DNA of 64,000 bases, taken from NCBI GenBank assembly GCA_947561395.2, contig OX387183.1, forward strand, positions 4,211,883 through 4,275,882, written 5' to 3'. Below are positions 56,243 through 64,000 of this stretch, piece by piece. This DNA is from Buxus sempervirens. Taxonomy: Eukaryota; Streptophyta; Magnoliopsida; Buxales; Buxaceae. The number at the start of each line of letters is the position of its first letter. The stretch's first letter is position 1. A program made the position numbers and the translations under genes. The notes under the pieces are model-generated. The model was not told the origin of the DNA. It ran no database searches and was given only the letters and a program-made list of their open reading frames with translations.

Positions 56243-57187
56243 GTGAATATTTCTAGGAAATGACCCGAGGCCATTTTTCTTTATTTCCTTCAAAAATCTT
56301 AATCCCTAGTCTAGCCAAGTTGAGCCGGTTCGTTTCTTTGATCAACCTAAACCGGATTTACAGTCAAATTGGGGCAAAATCAATTGGGGTAAAAGTGAGG
56401 AAAGAAAAAGAAAAAGAGAGGAAAAGCAATGGAAATGGCAAATGAAAGCCAAGTGTGAAAAAAAAATACAAAAAAAATGCAATTTGGGGAAAAAGGATTA
56501 AATTTATCATGACTGTAAATCCGGTTGACCTATTTCCACACTTGAAAATTTTGGGCCTTTAATACCCTTTCTTTCATAAACTGAGCCTAGCCTTTATTTC
56601 GTCCTATTTTTAAGCCCTCGGTGATCTTAGCTTGTTCATTCAAATATCAGAGTAAGATGGGTGATGACGGAATTCAGAAGCCGGCCCTAGTGAAAACCGT
56701 AACTGGCGCTAGGGGCAATATTGGCAAAAAGGCAAAAAGAAAAAAAAAGAAAAATGAAAGAAAATCAGAGGTTGAGTTGATCATGGGGATCCGGGCTTCA
56801 AGCAAAGTCGGCATGAGCAGAATGGGGCAGTTTTGGCAGTTGGGGATGACTCTAAAGGTCCTAAGATGGATGGTTCTGATCCCTCAGTATTTTGTGGACT
56901 ACCCTTTTCATTATTTAACCTGGTTTTAATTCCCTTAATTATAGGTAATTAAGTGCATGGACCAAATTTCAAAAAAATACAAAAAAAAATATATATATAA
57001 AAAGGAAAAATTATACTTTGGCCAGTGATGAGAAATCAAATACTTTTCATAAAACCTTTGTTTTTACAAGCATCTGAGCATTCTGAGGCCAATAATATAA
57101 AAACTTTATTTTGAATTAAATCCTTTGTATTTCCACTATTGGAGTTCAATTTTGTACAAAGGTGTGAAAAATGTACAGGAAATAAAG
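56243..57187 (+). other. Post-pol spacer (element 3)
   Basis: No gene. It holds the conserved hairpin 56685-56714, A-rich tracts, the block shared by all elements (57005-57130), and TTCCACTATTGGAGTT at 57131-57146, which is the exact reverse complement of 52645-52660 at the gag/pol junction. Confidence 0.72.
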
Positions 57188-58097
57188 CTAGTCTCCTAGC
57201 CGCTCCTCAAGCTCCCGAATCCGAGCTGCCTGAGCTGCAATGACTCCTGAAGCCCCCTCCGCAGCAGGATCACTCAGGAAGGAAATGACCTCATCTGAAA
57301 GGGCCTGCTGGATCCTCATACTCCTAAGGCTGGCCAAAGTATCCTGGTACTTCTGCCGGATCATACGGACCTCGAAGCGACGGGCCTGCCTCTGCTCCTC
57401 CAGCTTTTCTTCCACGGCAATACGGCGTGAGGTCTGCTCATCAAGCTGCTTCTCCAGATAAGCACTCTGTATCCTGAGCTCCTGGGCCTCCCGTACCCAT
57501 ATCTGCTGAAGCCGCTTATGAGAAGCCCGCTCAGACTCTAGAATGTCCTCATAGATGGGAGCCAAGACTACAGGAGGATCTTCGGGTACTGGGGCCTGAG
57601 TCTGTATCTGTTCCTTGATCCAGAAGAAATAATCCTTCACATGGGTTTCCGAGAAGACGGGACCATGCATAAAGCGGACATAAGACCACTCCTTCATCAA
57701 CCAGGCATTCAGCTTCATAGAAAGAGGCCCAAGACGATCCTCATATCCACATGGGATGATAATCCCCTGGGTCGCTCGGAACTGACGAAGGACCCGCAGA
57801 GGAAGATAAAGCACTGCATGTCTCAGGCCAGCCAGAATCAAAAAGTTGCGGTCTCGGAAGCTAATCACTGTCTCCGCATTAGGCTGGTAAGTACCAGGCC
57901 ATCTCACCTGGTCATCCTGAAGCGAGCCCAAGAAAGTGAACCAGCCCTGTTTGCCCCCTGGAATATCGGGGCACCCCCTGTTGCTCATCAAGAGAGGGAC
58001 TTTCAGACTCGGGAAGAAGTGTCGATTGATCTCTTCAATCTGGCTCAAATGATCAAGTAGCCAAAGCTGCAAATGATCAAATGATCAGCACATTGTA

Positions 58098-58139
<42 letters not shown>

Positions 58140-58902
58140 AGCAAAAAAGGCAAAAAGAAAGCCAAAAAGAAAGAAAAAAAAAAAACTTGTTTACCTGCAG
58201 GATCTGGGCACATGCTAAGAAGCGTTTCGACTTCCTGTTGTAGCAGTCAGTCAAGGCCTGATATATCCCAGCTAAAATCATAGGGGCCAACCTCTCCCGC
58301 TCCCTGACCTGGCATATAACAGAAATCAAGGCCAAGTCCACCTCGTCATCCTCCCGTGGGAAAAGCAACTGGTTGACCACTATTAGGGTCAACGCATTGA
58401 ATCGGGCCTCCTTATCTTCTCCCCTCAAAAGCTTCTCAGTCAAAAAAGCCTTAGATAGGGTCAAAAGGGTGTCAGAATCCCCCAAGTCCTTCTTCCCTAT
58501 GCCCAAAAAAGTAGAAGCTTCCTTCTTATAACTGGGCCTAAGAGGTGGATTCACCACCTTCTCATCAAACCTCAGGCCCAGGATGGTTTCCACCTCTTCA
58601 ATGGTTGGGGTCATCTCATGGGTCCCAAAACGGAACAAGTTGAGATCAGGAACCCAATGACCAATCATGGCCTCTATAATCTCCCACCTGAAGGGAACCT
58701 TGGGAATGAGCAGGGTATGGCCTAGATTGGTGGTACCCCATCTCCTCTCCTCATCTAGGGACATAGAGTTAACCCACCTTGTGTAAAAGGAATCCACAGG
58801 GTTGTACCTAGTGAGATTTGGGGGTTTTGATCTAAAAGGCTGTTTTGCAGGGGAGGCAGTGTGGACAGACAATAATGGGGCAGAAGATGATCCGGATTCC
58901 AT
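57188..58902 (-). CDS. Antisense gene A, PMD-like protein, intact (element 3)
   Basis: Two exons on the minus strand: 58902-58195 (708 bases, start MESGSSSAP) and 58066-57188 (879 bases with stop), joined by CTGCAG|GTAAAC and TTTGCAG|CT in phase 0. The 528-residue protein has a Ser-rich N-terminus, a PMD-like region (about 40-240; FRFGTHEMTPTIEEVETILG) and a second conserved block (LWLLDHLSQIEEINRHFF). A long charged coiled coil follows (about 400-500; ERASHKRLQQIWVREA) and ends at ELEERLGD. The intron has a 39-base A run on the plus strand, i.e. a T tract before the acceptor. Host PMD proteins (MAIN, MAIL1) are nuclear and affect transposon silencing; whether this protein does is unknown. 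An upstream TATA box and four dyads suggest its own promoter. Confidence 0.88.
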
Positions 58903-59013
58903 TGGATTTGACGGGAGCAAGCTAGAACTCAAGAGGAGGAAGAAAAAGGCGGAAAAGGGGGTTTCTAAACTCAAAAACTCGTAAAAAAATGCCCAAATCC
59001 CGAGACTGGTTGC

Positions 59014-59020
59014 ATTTATA
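59014..59020 (-). promoter_or_regulatory. TATA box of antisense gene A (element 3)
   Basis: Minus-strand TATAAAT in context GCTATAAATGC, about 112 bp upstream of the gene A ATG and 14 bp downstream (minus direction) of the nearest dyad. Confidence 0.75.
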
Positions 59021-59034
59021 GCATCTTTTAACAT

Positions 59035-59171
59035 ATCCGGTAACTCAGACCGGATACAAAGGCTTTGGTAATATCCGGATAAGTATACCGGATACAAAGT
59101 ATCTCATGAATATCCGGTATAACATACCGGATACAAAGACCAATCCATGTATCCGGTATGTCAGACCGGAT
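59035..59171. promoter_or_regulatory. Dyad cluster upstream of gene A (element 3, 4 sites)
   Basis: Dyads at 59035-59055, 59073-59093, 59112-59132 and 59151-59171, separated by 17, 18 and 18 bp. Arms ATCCGG/CCGGAT match those in the LTR and leader of the same element. Confidence 0.82.
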
Positions 59172-59380
59172 ACCGAGAAAAAATGCAAAAAAAGAGCTAA
59201 GGATAAAAAAAATCCGAATTTTTTACCTGTTTTACCTGCTTACAAGTCATAATTGCATAGAATTGAGAGCAGGAGATGTGCAGGACATGATAGAATGAAT
59301 AAAAAGTTTTTTTCATATATATCTGAAAGTTTTTGTACAGGGATGATAAAATACAAGAAAATGAAAAATATAATCCTAAT

Positions 59381-62074
59381 CTACTCCTGTGCAGGATCAT
59401 CCCCACGTCCTCGGCCGCGTCCACCTCTACGGCGTCTCCCCCAAAGGGCTCGGCCTCTAGAGTATGCAAGAATCCGCTCGGCCGCATGGCGAGGATGCCG
59501 ACCTACCACCTGCTGAAGATGATACTCCAAGCAATAATCCTCGAGATCTGGGGGAGGAGCAGGAGTAGAATCGGGGGAAGAAGCCTCGGGCTCAGCAGCA
59601 ACCGGCCCAACTGGGCCCTCATCCAAAGCATCCTCTGCTCCCGCAGCTCCAGAAGGCCCAGCATCAGCAGCAGAGGGGCCGGGATCAGAAGTAGCTGAGT
59701 CCACAGAAAAAAGAAAAATCAGAAGATTCAGATATAAGGAAGAATAAAAGAGGAGAATGAAAAGAAGATCATACCAGGAATGTCTGCAGAGGGAGCAGGG
59801 GGATCCGGCTCGTCAGGATCAGCAGCTGGGACATCCACAGGATCAGAGGCCCGAGCAGGAGATGGGTCAGGAATCAGGAAATCATGCCTAAAGAAGGCAT
59901 CCTGATCATGGACCGGGCCCTGCACAAGTCAAACAAGCATATCAGAATAGCAGAAACAGAAAAATAATGAAAGAAATGAACATATAAGAAGGCCAAGTAC
60001 CTGTCTAGCCTGGAGCTCAGCAACCAAGGCCTCCAGCTCCCTGATCCGGGCATCCCGCTGAGCCACGACCGCATCGTGCTCCGCGATCATATCATCGATC
60101 GCAGCCCGCTGGCTCTCGAACCGGTCCCGAATGGAGTTCAGCTCGTGTACCTGCCAGCAAGAACGGAAGCATGGTCAAAAAGGCATAAGGAAGGAAAAGA
60201 GGATAAAAATGGGAAGAATACAAGGCTTACCGTGTCCTCATGGATCCGGATACGGATCCCGCCAATCTCAGTCACCCCAGCACGAGTGGGTCGATCCATC
60301 AAGCATCCAATAGACACCCGCTGGAACCACTCGTCATAATCTCCAGCTACTGTAAGCCCCTCCGCATCCAAGAAGTGATCGAACTGATCAACATCAAAGC
60401 CCGGGAGGAGTGTGTCGGGACCCACAGCAGGAGGAGGGACGGGGATGCGAAGTGCGCCAGTGTGCTGGTGGTACAGGCGCTCTCCCAAGTACATCACCCT
60501 ACCAAGCCTCCCAAGGAAGCACTGGTAAGACTGACGTCGGAGATCTCGCTCAAAAGCATCCTGTACTGCTATCTCACGGGCGACTCCGACATCCACGTCA
60601 TCTGGACGGGATAGAATGAGCTGCAAAGAAGCGAAGTGGTCAGATACAGTCAAGGTACAGGAAAGAAAATAAAAGAAAAAAAGATAGAGGACTTACATCA
60701 GATCGGCGTGCACGGTCTAAGTGCACCCGAGCGGTACGAGGCTGGCTCCTATCGGCATCTCGAACCTGGGCCGACCATCGCAGGGCCACAGGGAAATCCG
60801 CAACCTCAGGAACCGGGGAGGGGCGGAAGAAGGTCATATAGGTGTACATGAACACCTAGCAAAAGAATAATCAGTCAGGAAAGGATAAAAGCCTAAAGAA
60901 TTAAGCCAGACAGATGAATGCAATACCTGTAGAATCTGCCAGAAGAACCGGCTGCTAACTCCATCACCTCTCGGAGATGCTAAGCCTCGAACCGCTCGGC
61001 ACAGCCCGGCCAAGATGGTCCCATAGATCAGCCGACCCCATGCTAGCTGGCGGGTCTGCTGGAAATCTCTCAAGGCGTCCAAAAAGAGCGGACTGACACC
61101 AGTCGTATCCTCCGGGAAGAAGCAGCTCCCCAACATCAGCAGAAATACATGTCGGAAGATCGGCGCAAAGGCTGCATCCTCCACAGAAACGGTCTCGTGC
61201 CTCCTCTCAAAATGGCGAGCCAGACTCTCCCGCAACCAACTAATGGAGAGCCGGCCACTCCGCCCATCCCAAGCAGTAGGAGACAGGGCCTGATATCCCA
61301 GGAGAAGTCCCATATCCTCCGCAGAAGGCCGCTCCAAGACGATGGTCCGCCCCGTCAGAGGAATGCCAGTAATCATCACAAAATCGGAGGGGCGGATCCC
61401 CAGCTCCACGTCCGGCAGGTGGAACGACTGTGTCTCTGGAAAGTATCTCTCCATCATGGCAAAGATGAGTGGACGGTCGGCTCTGAATGATGGAATGCTG
61501 AGGAAGTGATCCAGATGACACCTCCCAAACTCCCGCCTGAGTGCTGGAGAAAGCGACTGAGCTAGATCACTAAATCTGCCCCAGCTACCTCGTAAGTGGG
61601 AGGAATAATAGGGAAGCGGCACATCTGCCCGGATGCACATAGAGGGGTGGCTATCCAAGCCATGGAGGAGCTCTGTATCATGCACAGAAGCCCTCAACTC
61701 CTCAGAGACCCCTGCCAGAGCTACAGCAACCCCCTCTGGAGCCATATCTCTGGCTCTGCCTCGGCCTCTACCACGGCCTCTCTCGCCCTCAGGGGCCTGA
61801 TCCTGAACTCTGCCTCTGCCTCTGCCTCGACCTCGAGCCGGTGCAACCACGGGCTAAAATCCAAGGGCAGTGTGAAGATTGTGTGGGAAAGGAGAATAGA
61901 AGAAAGAAAAGAAAGGAAAATTTTTTGAAAGCCTACCTCAGCAGAGCTCTCTCGAGAGCCGCCTAATGGCTCGGACAGGGTGGCACTAGAACTAGTCTCA
62001 ATCCGAGCTCGAGAAGAAGAAGGCCGGTCGGCCGGGTCAACCTCCTCACGCACACGAGAGCGACTCCTAGCCAT
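59381..62074 (-). CDS. Antisense gene B, PMD-like protein, intact 7-exon gene (element 3)
   Basis: Exons on the minus strand: 62074-61937, 61853-60927, 60855-60697, 60620-60231, 60150-60001, 59919-59775 and 59694-59381, all with GT/AG borders and matching phases. The total is 2223 bases, 740 residues and a stop. Exon 1 starts MARSRSRVREE and is Ser/Arg-rich. Exon 2 begins with an RG-rich tract and carries the PMD-like core ERYFPETQSFHLPDVELGI. Exon 4 has GERLYHQHTGALRIPVPPP, exon 5 is a coiled coil, exons 6-7 are acidic, and the end is basic (RRRRGGRGRGRG). RG-rich and coiled-coil parts suggest nucleic-acid binding and oligomerisation, but this is inference. Elements 1 and 2 carry broken copies with the same intron positions. 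Confidence 0.9.
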
Positions 62075-63451
62075 CTACAACAGGGAAGTGTCCTATGAAA
62101 TTCAGTCCTACTTTACTTTGAATCTCAATTCAGTTCAAATTTATCAGGAATACTACTTTGTTTTGATCTATATTCATGGCATATTTGTTAGGAGTAATGC
62201 TTTACTTTTGGGTCCAGATTCAATTCATATTTAATAGGACTTTGGTCTCTTCAAAGCTATTGTCAAGAATTCTAACTTAATCTGGTTGTCTGTCACAGTT
62301 CAAGTGTTTCTGGGAAGATTTGAGACTAATGCAGAAGTTGTAATGAGTGGTTCTCCAGATACGAGTTGGTCTCAGGAATCATCAAGGTGGCAAAAACACA
62401 GGGAAATATAATAGTTCAGTACAATCAGAGCATTACTACAATTTGAATGAAGGAAATGTCAATTGCAAGAAAAGAATTACCATATGATCAAGAATTGGCC
62501 ATCAAGTCCGAAAAGAGCCAATGGCATCAATTCAGAATAACATCAAGGTGATCATGCAAAGAGAAGTCAAGAGCAAGTCATGGGCAGACAGAGTATCACT
62601 TTATTCAGAACAGATGAAAATGAAAAAAAAAAAATCAATGAAGGCATCAAAATCAGGTTGTCAAGCTTCTTCTAATCAAGAGGAACCATGGGAATTCAGC
62701 CAAGACAAATATGGGGAAATGCAAAATCATGCCATTCAGTGGGAAAGGCAATCCCAATCAGTGCAAGTAAAAGTCATGACATCACAAAAAAATTTGAAGC
62801 ATTGTAATCCAGCATGGTTTGTCCAAAACAACCAAGGCAATGGCAAGATTGGATTCATTAAAGCATCAATTCAGAAATTCAAACTCAAACTTGGCAGAAA
62901 TTCAGAAATTCATGCAATTGACAGAAATCCAGACTTGGCAGATGCAGGCAATTGGGGAAATGGACAATTCTCCACAATTAAGAGAAATCCTAGCATGGCA
63001 AAATTTCTTGGATGTGGCAGTAAGCACATTACAAAGGAAAAATAGCACATGGCATTGAAATTCGTCCAAATAAGCATGAATGGATTACCCAGAACAATTC
63101 CAATCTCACTAACCTGGGCAAGCAGTTGAGAAGCAAGTGTCTGATTGCAAATGGGACTCAAGGGACCAGTAGCCGGAGCAAGACCTCCAATGTCAGGCTG
63201 AGAAATCACAAGAGAATGGGAAAAATCGAGCTAGGGCTCGACTGCGGCTGTCAAAGAGCAATCACTGAAGTCGCCGGAGTTGCAGGTCGTCGCCGGCAGC
63301 AATAGGTATCGCCGGAGTTGCTGGAGATCGCCGGAGAAGCAGGACGAGTCGTCGGGTGAAGAAGAAGAAGGAGATGGCCGGTCTGGGTAATCGGAGCAAG
63401 AAGAAAAGGAATGAAAGGTCGCGGTCGCGCGCGACTTAAGTAAACATGCGG

Positions 63452-63511
63452 GATCCGGATACTCAGGCCGGATACCCGCAGACCCTGTATTATCCGGATA
63501 CACTTACCGGA
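63452..63511. promoter_or_regulatory. Dyad cluster upstream of gene B (element 3, 2 sites)
   Basis: Dyads at 63452-63472 and 63491-63511, spaced by 18 bp, arms ATCCGG/CCGGAT. Position relative to gene B matches the clusters of elements 1 and 2. Confidence 0.75.
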
Positions 63512-63512
63512 T

Positions 63513-63710
63513 ACTAAAGAAAAAAAGAAAAAAAAAATAGAAAAAAGCAGAAAAAAATAGAAAAAATAGAGGAAAAAACAGGAAAGAATAGAAAAAAAAG
63601 GGAAATGAAAAGAAAAAAAAAAGAAGAAAAGGAAATGAAAAAAAAAAAGGAAAAAAGAAAGAAAAAAAAAAGAAGAAAAGAAAAAAAAAGAGAAGGAAAA
63701 GGAGGGAGCA
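63513..63710 (+). repeat. Purine-rich tract next to the gene B dyads (element 3)
   Basis: About 200 bases almost wholly A and G on the plus strand. Elements 1 and 2 lack it at this place. It may be simple-sequence expansion. Confidence 0.8.
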
Positions 63711-64000
63711 AACTTGTGCTATAATGCTTACTATTTTCTCAAAATCCTATTTTTGCCTTGAAATCCACCTCACAGCCACGAGAGCTCTGTGGAATTCGGG
63801 ACAACTTTGGGAAATGTGCCTGGTCAAAAGGATGATATCCACTCAATTTTCAACTTGGTTTGATAAAAAATCAGTTTTTCAAAAAAATCCTATTTTTGGG
63901 CTTAAAATCCACTTCACAGCCACAAAGGGCTCAGTGGAATTTAAGAATTCTTGGAGAGATGCCCCCTTAAAGTGAGGGCTTTTTGGCAAATCTCCACTCA

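Larger units (their letters stand above)
58903..59380. other. Spacer between antisense genes A and B (element 3)
   Basis: Promoter-like region of gene A (TATA box and dyads), then AT-rich sequence that is the 3' flank of gene B, whose TAG ends at 59381. Confidence 0.75.
43188..64000 (+). mobile_element. Element 3: apparently intact Tat/Ogre retrotransposon, 3' end outside
   Basis: Begins with a complete 5' LTR inserted in the LINE RNase H region; preceding ACGGT (43183-43187) is the predicted target duplication. It contains a perfect primer-binding site, a long leader, open gag-protease and pol genes, and open antisense genes A and B with consistent splice sites. The polypurine tract and 3' LTR lie beyond the right edge. 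The sequence visible is 20.8 kb, and the best candidate in the window for an active or recently active element. Confidence 0.92.
62075..64000. other. Region upstream of gene B (element 3)
   Basis: AT-rich, no convincing plus-strand gene. On the minus strand it should hold the gene B 5' UTR (CCGGAG-rich at 63280-63350), the dyad cluster 63452-63511, a purine-rich tract (63513-63710) and two copies of the conserved hairpin (63764-63793 and 63908-63938). The polypurine tract and 3' LTR are expected just right of the window. Confidence 0.65.

Overview
The window is plant nuclear DNA made of nested retrotransposons; I see no host gene, tRNA or rRNA. It carries Ty3/gypsy elements of the Tat/Ogre type: very long, RT followed by two RNase H domains, integrase without a chromodomain, a primer-binding site resembling the tRNA-Arg 3' end, and extra genes on the opposite strand. 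This points to an angiosperm with a large, repeat-rich genome; the species cannot be told.

Layout. Element 1 (1-11391, left part outside the window) has the integrase end, two antisense genes (A 2082-3735, B 4208-7139) and a 3' LTR (8977-11391). It ends exactly at its LTR terminus inside a fragment of a second LTR family, LTR-B (11392-12202), which itself sits in the 5' LTR of element 2 (12203-40636). Element 2 is complete in layout but decayed, and is also interrupted by three full-length LTR-B copies (22475-24846, 25641-28520, and inverted 30331-33606). Element 2 lies in an L1-type LINE pol remnant (40637-43187). Element 3 begins in the LINE RNase H region (5' LTR 43188-45462) and runs off the right edge. 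Its gag-protease, RT-RNaseH-integrase and both antisense genes look intact.

How the parts fit. Each element makes gag-pol from its LTR promoter on the plus strand. Gene A (2 exons) and gene B (about 6-7 exons) are read from the minus strand of the region between integrase and the 3' LTR. Both proteins resemble the plant mobile domain (PMD, aminotransferase-like) family and end in coiled-coil or low-complexity basic tails.

Main discovery candidate. Each element carries clusters of 21-bp dyads of constant 6-9-6 geometry, but the 6-bp half-site is element-specific: AACCGC/GCGGTT in element 1, TACGGG/CCCGTA in element 2, ATCCGG/CCGGAT in element 3. Clusters sit in the LTR U3, in the gag leader (elements 2 and 3), and just upstream of antisense genes A and B, often next to a TATA box. 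Spacers are mostly 7 or 18 bp, giving 28- or 39-bp periods. This looks like a fast-diverging operator set shared by the sense and antisense promoters of one element, possibly read by an element-encoded protein. LTRs of both families also share a U5 module, a covarying hairpin followed by TGGCGACTC, which repeats the start of the primer-binding site.
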